Assembly: GCF_024166365.1 (NCBI RefSeq)
Contig: NC_064822.1
Location: forward strand, 106,326,823 to 106,390,822
DNA: 64,000 bases
Reading direction: 5' to 3'
Source: Elephas maximus indicus
Taxonomy: Eukaryota; Chordata; Mammalia; Proboscidea; Elephantidae
Below are positions 9,278 through 20,586 of this stretch, in pieces (the first letter of the stretch is position 1; each line of letters begins with the position of its first letter). The notes below the pieces were generated by a model. That model was given only the letters and a program-made list of their open reading frames with translations. It ran no database searches and had not been told where the DNA came from. The position numbers and the translations under genes were made by a program.

Positions 9278-12200
9278 TGTTGTTGTTGTTAGGTGCCGTC
9301 GAGTCAGTTCCGACTCATGGTGACCCTAAGCACAACAGAATGAAACACTGCCCGGTCCTGCGCCATCCTTACAATCGTTGTTATGCTTGAGCTCATTGTT
9401 GCAGCCACTGTGTCCATCCACCTTGTTGAGGGTCTTCCTCTTTTCCGCTGACCCTGTACTCTGCCAAGCATGATGTCCTTCTCCAGGGACTTATCCCTCC
9501 TGACAAAATGTCCAAAGTATGTAAGATGCAGTCTCGCCATCCTTGCCTCTAAGGAGCATTCTGGCCACACTTCTTCCAAGACAGATTTGTTTGTTCTTTT
9601 GGCAGTCCATGGTATATTCAATATTCTTTGCCAACACCACAATTCAAAGGTGTCAACTCTTCTTCTGTCTTCCTTATTCATTGTCCAGCTTTCACATGCA
9701 TATGATGCGATTGAAAATGCCATGGCTTGGGTCAGGCGCAACTTAGTCTTCAGGGTGACATCTTTGCTCTTCAACACTTTTAAAAGGTCCTTTGCAGCAG
9801 ATTTTTCCAATGCAACGCATCTTTTGATTTCTTGACTGCTGCTTCCATGGCTCTTGATTGTGGATCCAAGTAAAATGAAATCCTTGACAACTTCAATCTT
9901 TTCTCCGTTTATCATGACGTTGCTCATTGGTCCAGTTGTGAGGATTTTTGTTTTCTTTATGTTGAGGTGTAATCCATACTGAAGGCTGTGGTCTTTGATC
10001 TTCATTAGTAACTGTTTCAAGTCCTCTTCACTTTTAGCAAGCAAGGTTGTGTCATCTGCATAATGCAGGTTGTTAATGAGTCTTCCTCCAATCCTGATGC
10101 CCCGTTCTTCTTCATATAGTCCAGCTTCTCGTATTCTTTGTTCAGCATACAGATTATATAGGTATGGTGAAAGAATACAACCCTGACGCACACCTTTCCT
10201 GACTTTAAACCAATCCGTATCCCCTTTTTCTGTCCGAACAACTGCCTCTTGATCCATGTAAAGGTTCCTCATGAGCACAATTAAGTGTTCTGGAATTCCC
10301 ATTCTTCACAGTGTTATCCATAGTTTGTTATGATCCACACAGTTGAATGCCTTTGCATAGTCAATAAAACACAGGTAAACATCCTTCTGGTATTCTCTGC
10401 TTTTAGCCAGGATCCATCTGACATCAGCAATGATATCCCTGGTTCCATGTCCTCTTCTGAAACCGGCCTAAATTTCTGGCAGTCCCCTGTCGATATACTG
10501 CTGCAGCCGTTTTTGAATGATCTTCAGCAAAATTTTGCTTGCGTGTGATGTTAGCGATATTGTTCTATAATTTCCACATTCGGTTGGATCGCCTTTCTTG
10601 GGAATAGGCATAAACGTGAATCTCTTCCAGTCAGTTGGCCAGAAAGCTGTCTTCCATATTTCTTGGCATAGACAAGTGAGCACCTCCAGCACTGCATCTG
10701 TTTGTTGAAACATCTCAATTGATATTCCATCAATTCCTGGAGCCTTGTTTTTCACCAATGCCTTCAGAGCAGCTTGGACTTCTTCCTTCAGTACCATTGG
10801 TTCCTGATCATATGCCACCTCTTGAAATGGTTGAATATCGACTAATTCTTTTTGGTATAATGACTCTGTGTATTCCTTCCATCTTTTTTTGTTGCTTCCT
10901 GTGTCATTTAATATTTTCTCCATGGAATCCTTCACTATTCCAACTCAAGGCTTGAATTTTTTCTTCAGTTCTTTCAGCTTGAGAAACACCAAGAGTGTTC
11001 CTCCCTTTTGGTTTTCCATCTCCAGCTCTTTGCACGTGTCATTTTAATACTTTGTCATTTCGAGAGGCCCTTTGAAATCTTCTGTTCGGTTCTTTTACTT
11101 CATCAATTCTTCCTTTTGCTTTAGCTGCTTGACGCTCAAGAGCAAGATTCAGAGTCTCCTCTGACAACCATCTTGGTCTTTTCTTTCTTCCCTGTCTTTT
11201 CAGTGACCTCTTGCTTTCTTCATGGATGATGTCCTTGATGTCATTCCACAACTCATCTGGTCTGTGGTCACTAGTGTTCAATGCGTCAGATCTATTCTTG
11301 AGATGGTCTCTAAATTCAGGTGGGATATACTCAAGGTCATATTTTGGCTCTCGTGGACTTGCTCTGATTTTCTTCAGTTTCAGCTTGAACTTGCATATGA
11401 GCAATTGATGGTCTGTTCCATAGTCAGCCCCTGGCCTTGTTCTGACTGATGACATTGAGCTTTTCCATCATCTCTTTCCACAGATGTAGTCAATTTGATT
11501 TCTGTATGTTCCATCTGGCGAGGTCTATGTGTATAGTTGCCCTTTATGTCGGTGAAAGAAGGTATTTGCAATGAAGAAGTCATTGGTCTTGCAAAATTCT
11601 ATAGCTCGATCTCTGGCATTGTTTCTATCCCGAAGGCCATATTTTCCAACTACTGATCCTTCTTCTTTGTTTCCAACTTTTGCATTCCAATTGCCAGTAA
11701 TTATCAATGCATTTTGATTGCATGTTCGATCAATTTCAGACTGTAGCAGCTGATAAAAGTCTTCTATTCATCTTTGGCCCTAGTGGTTAGTGCGTAAATT
11801 TGAATAATAGTTGTATTAACTGGTCTTCCTTGTAGGTGTATGGATATTATCCTATCATTGACAGCATTGTACTTCAGGATAGGTTTTGAAACGTTTTTTG
11901 ACAATGAATGCAACACCATTCCTCTTCAAATTGTCATTCCCAGCATAGTAGACTATATGATTGTCTGATTCAAAATGGCCAATACCAGTCCATTTCAGCT
12001 CACTAATGCCTAGGATATCGATGTTTATGTGTTCCATTTCATTTTTGATGATTTCCAATTTTCCTAGATTCATACTTCATACATTCCAGGTTCCGATTAT
12101 TAATGGATGTTTGCAGCTCTTTCTTCTCATTTTGAGTCATGCAACATCAGCAAATGATGGCCCCGGAAGCTTTACTCCATCCACGTCATTAAGGTCGACT

Positions 12201-12494
12201 CTGAGGAGGCAGCTCTTCCCCAGTCATCTTTTGAGTGCCTTCCAACCCGGGGGGCTCCTCTTCCAGCAGTATATCAGACAATATTCCGCTGCTATATAAG
12301 GTTTTCACTGGCTAATGCTTTTCAGAAGTAGTCTGCTGGGTCCTTCTTCCTAGTCTGTCTTAGTCTGGAAGCTCAGCTGAAACCTGTCCTCCATGGGTGA
12401 CCCTGCTGGTATCTGAATACCGGTGGCATAGCTTCCAGCATCACAGCAACACACAAGCCCCCACAGTACAACAACTGACAGACACGTGGGGGAG
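9278..12494 (-). mobile_element. RTE-type LINE (BovB-like), nearly full length, broken
   Basis: A non-LTR retrotransposon on the minus strand. The AP endonuclease comes first: 11855-12073 contains GISELKWTGIGHFE, with more at 11525-11707. Reverse transcriptase follows at 10468-10935 (NKAPGIDGISIEMF) and 9304-10302 (VRQGCILSPYLYNLY, then the catalytic box HYADDTTLL). The reading frame is cut by several stops and frameshifts. Motif A reads AFNCVDH, so the catalytic Asp is Asn. The 3' end is a (CAA)n-type tail, seen as (TTG)n at about 9278-9291. The last 40 bases, 'gccgtcgagtcagttccga' on the + strand, are shared with the local SINEs. The part 12074-12494 is 5' UTR. Confidence 0.92.
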
Positions 12495-13689
12495 ACTGTA
12501 TTAGACTTATGAAAAAGACTGTAACTAGACTCAATCAAGATTTCCAGAACTCATTAATTGCAGTCAATCCAGAATCACTTGGAACAAAAATTAACTACAT
12601 AAGACTGAGTAAATGAAAAGATACTATGAGTTTTATGAACAATATTGTCGATGTTTTAAAGTCTTCTTTGTAAAAATAAGGAATGCTTAACCATTTTCCC
12701 CCTGCTACCAGATTAAGGTCTGTGCCCTGGAGTGGTCGAGCCAATGAAATGTATTCCAAGTCAGAAGGAGTGAGACAATTTGTTTAAGAGATGTGTACAT
12801 CACCTGGGACCCGGCAGGGACACTGTCTCTGTGGAGTCTCGGGGAGTGATTTTATATTAGAGCTTGTGTGGGGTTTTATAGGTGTTAAAAGTGTCTTTGT
12901 AGCCCACAGATGGCTGAAAGGGTTTTTCATTGCAGAATGGTGACAGGAGACTCTGTGGGACTGAAGAGACACAGGCTGGAACATCATTTTATCTGGCTAA
13001 GGACATGCATAACAGACACATGGGCTCTTATTTCTGTGTGGGGGAGTTGTAAGTCATAAGTCCATAAAAAAAAAAAAAAAGTCCATAGAGCAAAACAAAG
13101 TTGTTTACGTCAAATTAAAACAAAGAACAAAGTCATTAACAGAGGTATGCAAAAAAAGAGAAAAACTTACATGTTTATCATGGCCTTAGTTACGTCAACC
13201 TCTCAGTCGCCCGTTTTGAAAAAGAGAAAACATACTAGAGAGTATTAGACTCATACTCCTTTCTCCTAAATTATCTTAATAAAAAAAAAAAAATTTTTTT
13301 TTTTAGTGGGTTTAAATATTATTACTCTTGAATTAGAAGTTCCTGTTAATAAAATTTAACAAAGTTGTAAATATCATAACCAGAAAAGTGCTAAAATTTG
13401 ACCTATGATTTTACAAATTAAAATAACATTAGATTTCCTATTAGTTCTCTTGAAACAGTTTTGTGCCTTAATAAATAATTGTTGCTGTATTTATATTAAT
13501 ATACAAGCTGAGGTTTTGCAAAATATAGCTGTTGCTGAGGCACATGAAAAAGTTACTGATGATGCTTATGCATAAACAAACGCCTCATGAGATTTGTTTC
13601 CTCAGTTCAGAGACCTTAGGGTTATGGTTTTATTAGTTATTTCAGACAGTTGGCCTAATGTTGTCAGCGTTTCTGTTCTATCTACTGAT
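12495..13689. other. Unassigned intronic stretch
   Basis: No gene or clear repeat is recognised. It contains A and T runs at 13066-13080 and 13281-13304. It lies between the RTE and the ERV-B envelope remnant and could hold more decayed ERV-B. Confidence 0.3.
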
Positions 13690-14060
13690 TCGTTGTATGG
13701 TGCCTGAGATCTTAAAAACCGGATAGTGCCCAATTACCATTTATTGAACATTTTTGATCAAAGATTCTATAACAAGATCATAATCCAAAGAAAAAAACCA
13801 TGAGACAGTTATATGTAACTCTCCTAGAATCCAGATTTCTGGCTTTCATGGAGGTTGGGGCAACTTACATAGGCCATCACCTTTGGGTGTCTTTTTGAAC
13901 CTCCAGCCTTTTAAAAAAAAAACTGATTCCTGAAGCCACTTTGAGTCAAACAATTGTCCAGATAAACAAGACCAATTTGCTCTGGGCATTGTATTATTAT
14001 TTTTTTTTTTTAAAGAATTCAGTCTGTTTTGAGAAACTAACTCCAAAAATCAGACTGGGG
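13690..14060 (+). repeat. LINE-1 3' UTR-like fragment
   Basis: The stretch from 'ggtgcctgagatcttaaaa' on parallels 3415-3800, sharing 'gaacattt.tgatcaaa', 'tcctgaagcc' and 'caattg'. It appears to be a diverged copy of the same LINE-1 UTR family. Confidence 0.4.
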
Positions 14061-14099
14061 GTTATGTTTAAGGTAAATCAGTAATCAGTTTAGTCAGTC

Positions 14100-15347
14100 T
14101 TCAAAACAATGTTGTATGAAATACCTGTCTAATGTTTGTAATCAAACTCTCACCTTCTTGCTATACAAAGAATTGTGTATCTTAAAGAAACCAGGCTCTC
14201 AGAAGAGATTGACCTCATGGCTCAGTCTCCATTCTGTCTTAGGTTTCACTTCTGCTTCTAAAACAGTGACCCATGACTATTAATGGATAAACCAAAGAGA
14301 GGCAGCTTGCCCTTGAGAAGAACACTCAGTATGTTTTAAGCAAACTAACTAGACACCTCCAACAGGAGAAGTCCATCCTGTATTATCTGGCTAATCATGT
14401 ATTCTTTGATAGAAACTTGTTTGTCACATGTAAATTTTCTATACCATCTGTTGTCTCTAGACAAACTGTGTGCTTTATAAATATGTTTTTGTATGGTGGA
14501 TCCAACTATACTAATTTAAATGATTCCTTTCTAACTAATAGTGAATTTACGTGGACAATCTCTTGTTTAGATTCCTAGCGAATGAGTGGGCGATGTACTT
14601 TGAGAACTTTAAGATTATCTTTAGATATTCATAGTAAATACTAGAAAGGTAATGTTAATTTCTTATCCTTTGTAAAGCGAGAGTCAGAAGAAAGCCCATT
14701 GGTCCAACACTCAGGGTATGGTTGGTAACTTTAATTCCTACTTATGGTATATTTGAATTGGAGAAATCTTTAAGAAATTTATCAATCACTCTGGGACAAA
14801 TGGAAACCCTGGTGGCGTAGTGGTTAAGTGCTATGGCTGCTAACCAAAGGGTCAGCAGTTCAAACCCACCAGGTGCTCCTTGGAAACTCTACGGGGCAGT
14901 TCTACTCTGTCCTATAGGGTCGCTATGAGTCAGAATCGACTCGACGGCAATGCGTTTGTTTGGTTTTGGTTTTTTTATGGGACAAATAACAAAGTTGCTA
15001 GTGGGATGGAAACACAACAGTGATCTCTGACCTCATTAAGCCAAGGTGACAGGAGATAAAAAAATAGCCTTAGATTTTTATTTATTGGTCCAAGAAATTG
15101 TAATAATTGCTGTAGCAAATACCTCTTGTTCCATTTAGATAAATAACACAAGAGAAGAACAAGGTATACAAACAGAATTGGACAGCAAGTTATTTGGTTA
15201 CACACTGTAACACCCTTACAAACACCAGATTTATTTGCACTACTACAAGTAATATTCTTAGTCTACATCCTGATAGTATTAGGCATAATAAAACTTACCT
15301 TCTATTGTCTTACACACCTAAAAGACAAAAGAGGGCCTTGGGCTTAA
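14100..15347 (+). pseudogene. ERV-B envelope remnant (transmembrane subunit visible)
   Basis: Decayed class I retroviral env. The recognisable part is the transmembrane subunit. Heptad region: ELEKSLRNLSITLG at about 14754-14795. Next comes the segment ahead of the disulphide loop: IAVANTSCS at about 15107-15133, followed by a stop. Last is a hydrophobic anchor of about 20 residues and a short cytoplasmic tail ending KDKRGPWA with TAA at 15345-15347. Gammaretrovirus-like TM proteins have this order. There are stops and frameshifts and an AfroSINE at 14802-14978. The surface subunit (14100-14700) is only inferred from position. Confidence 0.65.
14802..14978 (+). mobile_element. AfroSINE with target duplication
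   Basis: Full-length sense copy flanked by exact 9-bp repeats GGGACAAAT (14793-14801 and 14979-14987). It interrupts the env remnant, whose reading resumes after it. Confidence 0.95.
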
Positions 15348-15545
15348 ATGTTGATGTACATTGAGTTTGCACACTTTAACAATGGGATTAATGAAAACAT
15401 GGCTCTTAAGGTCCTGGTGAAGAACCAGATGGTTTCTGGTGGAAAACCAGCACCATGAGTTTAAAGAACCTGCCATGGTCGCCATCTAGGAACTCAGCTA
15501 AGTCCTGGATTGAGCATCGATGTGGTTATCTCCAATCTCTGATCG

Positions 15546-15556
15546 AAAGGAGAAAA
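15546..15556 (+). promoter_or_regulatory. ERV-B polypurine tract
   Basis: AAAGGAGAAAA stands directly before the LTR start TGATTTA, about 200 bases after the env stop. This is the expected position of a retroviral plus-strand primer. Confidence 0.75.
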
Positions 15557-15933
15557 TGATTTAAGAAATAATATTAGAATCATTATTCCCTGTCCTTGAG
15601 CATAGTGAATGTGACCCAGCTGGAGCTGGACTCACAAAGACACATCGACTGAGCCCTGAGGTATAAAGACAATAGATAGATAATCTTAGAAAATGTCTTT
15701 AGGGAAACTTTCATATAAGCCAGAACACAAGAGACTTTCCACTCTTATCTTTTTCTGTTAATATTTAGTAAATGGAAATTTGTTGGACCAATGAAGACCC
15801 ACCTGGCTGTCGTTACTGAATTCTGTACCAATGATCGTTAAAAAGACAATTCAAAATATAAGATCACAGTTTCTGGCCAATTTGTGAAAAGGTGAAGCTT
15901 TCAATGGTTTTGTTACCGGAATAAGTTTCTTGG
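15557..15933 (+). mobile_element. ERV-B 3' LTR, truncated
   Basis: It matches the solo LTR at 28449-29045 (opposite strand) from its first bases: TGATTTA start, 'gaatgtgacccagctgg', 'agaaaatgtctttagggaaac', 'aaaggtgaagctttcaat'. The match stops after 'aatggttttg'. The LTR 3' part with its polyadenylation signal is missing, and ERV-C begins immediately after. Confidence 0.8.
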
Positions 15934-16682
15934 GTCTCACTGGTCAAGAATGAGAAGGTAAGGCATGTAGTTTTCCACACGAGCAAAGCTTAATTGAACA
16001 GGCTTGCAAGCAGAAACAAGGAGGGCCTAGAGCAACACTTACCCCCGTCTGACAGAACAAAAGATGGGCCCCAGTTTTTAAAAGTTCTTGGCGGGGGAGG
16101 GGAAGATTCATAGACACAGGCGGGGATATGTTAACTAAGGTGCATGCACAGTAGCTTTCCAAGATGGCTCCTGCCCCAGAGGCCTCTGGGATTCGTAGCA
16201 GGACTTATTATGGGGTGTCACGCCTGCGCAGTCTCCTGCTCCCCAGATTTGATTCCCTGGCTGGGGCTGCAGCCCCTCACTGCCCCTGGTGGAAGGTCAT
16301 ACAGCGGTCACAGGTACATGTTCTGCCCATGTCCCCAGGTCTGGTTTTCTCCATCTGCTTCTGAAAGGCAACTTTAAAGAAGTTTGTGGGCTATTTTTAG
16401 ATACTCTGCCCCATTGTTCTGGGGAATGGCTTTGTTTCTGTGCCTGGCCCATTTCTTGTTATTTTGTTTGCAGATTTGGGGCTCCCTCTGTTTTTTTCTG
16501 TTCCCTGTCTTGCTAAGTCTCTAGGTTCTCCACTTAACCGCCTATTAATTACCTCCCTATAGTTTTGTTTTTTTTTTTAGTATAGTCTTATTTCTCTCTT
16601 ACTTGCTTCTCCTCTAACCACACCAGTCTCTTCACTATTTTTCAAACAGGCACCCTCCGATCTCAGGGACCTTGCTCCCTGT
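15934..16682 (-). mobile_element. ERV-C 3' LTR
   Basis: It is homologous to 23491-24166 over its whole length, sharing 'ctcactggtcaagaatga', 'gatatgttaactaaggtgcatg' and 'ttgttctggggaatggctttg'. It carries an extra block of about 90 bases near 16455-16560. On the minus strand a purine-rich tract (AGGAAGGAG) directly precedes it, as expected for a 3' LTR. Confidence 0.85.
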
Positions 16683-17317
16683 CTTACTCCTTCCTGAGAC
16701 TCAACCCCAAAAATTTTTCTGGGAATGTGGATGGCGGTCTCCGCAACTTCCTGCTGAACTGGGGCGTTGTTCTTGCCTAACCAAGTAGAAGTCTCTCGCT
16801 ACCTGATCTAAGTTAGTGCGCACCATCAGGACCCCTTCTTGGGGGGTCAGTTGGCAGCCTTGCAAACAGGCAGGGATTGTCCACAGATTTGTTTCCAGCT
16901 TAGTTGCTGGCGCATGTTATTGAGTCCTGTTACTGTTCCACTGTTAAGGAGCCATCGGATGGCATTTTTAGCTTCTGGTGGAAGCTTCCTCTTTTAGCTG
17001 GGGCATAGGACCCTGGTGCCGGCTGAGGGCGTTTGCAAGGAGGTGACACAAGTCCTCACAAGTAAGAGATTGGCAGCCCAGGGTAAGAGTGTTAGACGGG
17101 TCCTGGGAAAGGACTAGGGTTATACAAGTAAAGAGAAACAGATGACTTCTCTGTGTTCTTCTGAGAGGGAGCTTTAGGTTTTCTTGTGGTTCACAGGAGC
17201 ATGTTTGCTTCTATTTTGGTGCTTCTGATGAGGTTTAGGTCATCTTTTTTGAAGAGAAGCTTCAAGTCTTCTATTGGTTCGCAAGTGTAGGTGATGTCTC
17301 CTTGTCCATCAACTCTG
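16683..17317 (-). other. ERV-C interval between pol and 3' LTR; env missing
   Basis: Only about 630 bases separate the integrase end from the LTR. No TM heptad, disulphide loop or membrane anchor is seen, so env is deleted or too decayed to recognise. Confidence 0.5.
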
Positions 17318-18165
17318 TCAGCCAGGGGCATTATTACCATATTCTCTTAGGGCCTTCTGTACTTGTCCCAGATGGGTAACACATTTAAGAAGTTGCTGTA
17401 GTTCAGGGTCCAGTAGTAAATGTATTGTTAAAAAGAGCCTTCCATATAGCATTTCATACGGACTGAGTTTTAAATCTCCCCTAGTGGCAGCCCTAACTCT
17501 CATAAGGGCTATGGGTAATAAATTAACCCAAGTTTCCTGAGTCTCTCGGCACAGCTTTGCCAGTGTCCTTTGTAGAGTCTGACTTGTCTTTTCTACTTTT
17601 CCTGAGGACTGAGGATGCCAGGCTGTGTGTAACTTGTAATTTTATGTCTAAGGCTGTGGAGAGCCTGGATCATTTTTGCTACAGATGCTGGGCCATTGTC
17701 AGAGTGTAAAGTCCTTGGTAGTCCAAATCGGGGAATTATTTCTTTTAATAGGAATTTTCCCACTTCTAAAGCCTTTTCTGTTCTAGTGGGAAGAGCTTCT
17801 ACCCATCCAGTGAAGGTATCTACAAACACCAACAGGTATTTTAGTCCCTGCTTGGATGGCATAACAGTTAAATCTCTTTGCCAATCCTCCCCTCGGTGTG
17901 TACCCCAATGCTGGACAGGTCTAGCCAGAGGTGGGGGTATAGGCTGGTTTTGTGGGTTGTTCCCTAGACAGGTCTCAAATATTGGTAATTTGTTTAACTA
18001 CTTTGTGTGGCCCTTTTCCTTTTATATACTTAGACAGTAGTCTTAGGAGGGTGTCTGTGCCATAGTGTGTGGTATCATGAAAGGCTTTTACTATTTTCCA
18101 TAATAAATACCCAGGCACATATAATATTCCCTCATTCTTCATCCATCCTGTCTCATAGTAAGAAA
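17318..18165 (-). pseudogene. ERV-C integrase (pol 3' part)
   Basis: Retroviral integrase. The N-terminal part before 17975 includes DTTHYGTDTLLRLL from the zinc-binding domain. The catalytic core at 17593-17862 contains FVDTFTGWVEA (first Asp, codon 17820) and LHSDNGPA (second Asp, codon 17700). The catalytic Glu lies in HPQSSGKVEK, codon 17593, in a different frame. The second Asp and the Glu are 107 bases apart, one base short of the D,D35E spacing, so a single-base deletion lies between them. The C-terminal part (17318-17503) has LSPYEMLYGR. The protein is inactive as it stands. Confidence 0.85.
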
Positions 18166-19142
18166 AACCCTTTCCTTTCCCTTCCTCTTTTTCTTTATGG
18201 GTATATTTTGGCTCTAACTGATTTAATTTGTAAGGAATGAGGGCCATTAATTGTGATGTCTCTGCCATCCTCGCAGCAGCTTTAGTGGCCAAATCAGACT
18301 TGTGATTCCCCATTGCTTCTAGGGAGTTGTCTTTATGGGGTCCCTTGCAATGAATTGCTGCTAACTCTTTAGGCTTATGTACTGCTTTTAGCAGGTCTAG
18401 GATTAACTCTTTATATCTTATAGGGGAATTACGAGCTGTTAACATTCCCCTTTCTTTCCAAATGGCAGCATGTGCGTGAAGAATGAGGTATGCAAATTTC
18501 GAATCTGGGTATACATTCAGAGTTTTTCCTTCTCCTAACTGGAGGGCACGCACCAGGGCAGTTAGCTCAGCTTTTTGGGCTGATGTTCCTGGTGGTAAAG
18601 CTCTTGCTTCAGTAACACCAGTCTGGATGACAATTGCATAACCTGCTTTACGGATGCCTTGTTTGACAAAGCTGCTCCCATCCGTATACCACTCAACCTC
18701 TGGTTTTCTAGGGCTTTTTCTTGGAGATCTGGACGACTACAGTAGACCTCATTAACTACTTCTATACAGTTACGAATAGAATCAGATACTCTGAGAGGTG
18801 GTGAAAGGGTGGCAGGGTTCAAAGTTTGGCATGCATTTAACTCTGGGGTATGTAGAAGGAGGGCCTGGTATTGAGTAATCCTGCCACCTGATAGCCAGTG
18901 ATTTCCCTTGACTTCCAAGATTGCCTGTACCGGTAGGGCATATATACTTCAGTGAGTTGTCCCAGAGTAAACTTAGGGGATTCTTTTACTAGGAGAGCAG
19001 TTGCAGCTACTGCTTGTAGGCATGCTGGCCAGCCCTGGGCCACCAAGTCTAATTGTTTGGAGAAATAGGCTACAGGTTGGGTAAGCGGCCCTACACCCTG
19101 AGTAAGAACTCCTAAGCGCCACTCCCTGTTTTTCATGAACAT
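18166..19142 (-). pseudogene. ERV-C RT connection and RNase H domains
   Basis: The segment at 18837-19142 contains GPLTQPVAYFSKQLD and AQGWPACLQAVAA, the connection region of a gammaretrovirus-like polymerase. RNase H follows, with VYPDSKFAYLILHAHAAIW near 18505 and IHCKGPHK near 18345. Frame changes occur at about 18840 and 18555. Confidence 0.82.
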
Positions 19143-20190
19143 ATAATTTGAACGACTTCCTTACATGAGGCAGTCTTAAGGCTGGGGCTTACCCAAGATT
19201 ACTTTTTAGGTTCTCAAATGTTTGCCGGCATTCGGCTGTCGATTCTAGGGATGACCTCTCTTCTCTTAGGGCCTCATATAACAGTTTTGCTATAAGGCCA
19301 AAGTTGGGAATCCAAATCCTGCAAAATCTGGCCATTCCCAAGAATCCCTGAAGTTGTCTCTTGGTTTTCGGGAGGGGATACTCCGTGATTACGCTCTTCC
19401 TGTTGGGCCAGCATTCACTTTCCAGGCATCAGGATAAATCCAAGATAATGCACGTGGGATTGGGAAATTTGTGCCTTTTTTGGGGATACCCAGTATCCCC
19501 TCTTTCCCAAGAAATTTAATAAAAGGATGGTATTTGTATCTGAGGCCTCTTTGGTCCTGCTGGCCAATAATAAATCATCAACATACTGTAACAATGTGCT
19601 TTTTGGCAAAGATATTTCTCATAATTCTTTTGCCAGGGCATTTCCAAATAAATGGGGTGAATCTCAGAAACCCTGAGGTAACCGGGTCCAGGAGTATTGT
19701 GCATTTTCTTGTGTGCCTGGGTCTTTCCATTCAAAGGCAAAAAGAAATTGGCATTCAGGATGTAAAGGTATGCAAAAGAAGGCATCCTTCAGCTCCAAGA
19801 CAGTAAAATATTGGGTGTCTCCTGGGACTTGTGTTAGAAGGGTATAGAGATTGGGGACCATGGGCTATATAGGAACTACTGCTTCATTAAGTCTTGTATA
19901 AATCTATAGGTGCCATCCGGTAATTTTACTGGGAGTATTGGAGTATTACAGGGTGATTGACAAGGTCTAATTAACCCACGTAATAGGTAATGTTCTAACA
20001 AAGGTTTGATGGCAACTTGAGCTTCGGGCTTCTGTGGGTATTGTTTCCTCCAGGGGTAAGGTACTCCTGGCTTTAGTTTACTGAGTACCGGTTCTATAAC
20101 TTTTGCCTTCCCTGGTGTGGTTGTATCCCATACTGTTGGGGTTACCTGACTTAAAATGTCTGGTGGTATTTGGTCTCTAGGTTGGGGTGC
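19143..20190 (-). pseudogene. ERV-C reverse transcriptase
   Basis: Polymerase fingers and palm. Start region: PCQSPCNTPILPVKLPDG, near 19960. Then [20 protein letters not shown] and [11 protein letters not shown] at 19664-19861, LPQGF at the end of that stretch, and the catalytic YVDD box at 19574-19585 with both Asp intact. At least two frame breaks separate these pieces. Confidence 0.88.
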
Positions 20191-20586
20191 ATTAGTTAAT
20201 AACATAAGTAACTCTAGGTTCTCACTTTTGACACCTATTAAGTCTGTCTCTAAATGTATTTTTGCCCCAAGCTTACTCATTAGATCCCATCCCAACAAAG
20301 CGACTGGGTATTTTGGGACATAGAGGAAGGACTGTGTTAGGGAATATGGTCCTATCAGACACAAGATGGGATGAGTGAATTTCCTAATTCTGAGCTTCCC
20401 GTCTAGGCCAGTAGTTACACAGTCCCACCCTGAAAAAGGGGCTAACAAGTAATTCAAAGTAGAGAAGGTGGCTCCTGTGTCCAAAACAAATTCAATCTCC
20501 TTACCTTCCACGTCGAATGTAACCCTGGGCTCTCCCATGGAGATATTGATGGTACAGTTGGGAGCTAGGCGAGCTCCAGGACCCCG
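20191..20586 (-). pseudogene. ERV-C protease
   Basis: Retropepsin domain with the active-site motif FVLDTGAT (catalytic Asp codon 20481) and the later ALLGWDLMSKLGA, the usual LLGRD motif with Arg changed to Trp. It is in frame with gag across one stop codon (UGA at 20589-20587) and continues without a break into the RT start. This arrangement is typical of gammaretroviruses. Confidence 0.87.

Noticed and set aside
14820..14880. tRNA gene
   Set aside because: The SINE head has tRNA-like promoter boxes ('cagttcaaacccacc'), but no cloverleaf. The same holds for all SINE copies.
15060..15347. Domesticated envelope (syncytin-like) gene
   Set aside because: Stops occur in the TM ectodomain, a SINE splits it, and the surface subunit is unrecognisable.
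17318..20538. Functional pol gene or domesticated retroviral protein
   Set aside because: Catalytic motifs are well kept, but multiple frameshifts and stops separate the domains and no domain has a complete independent frame.
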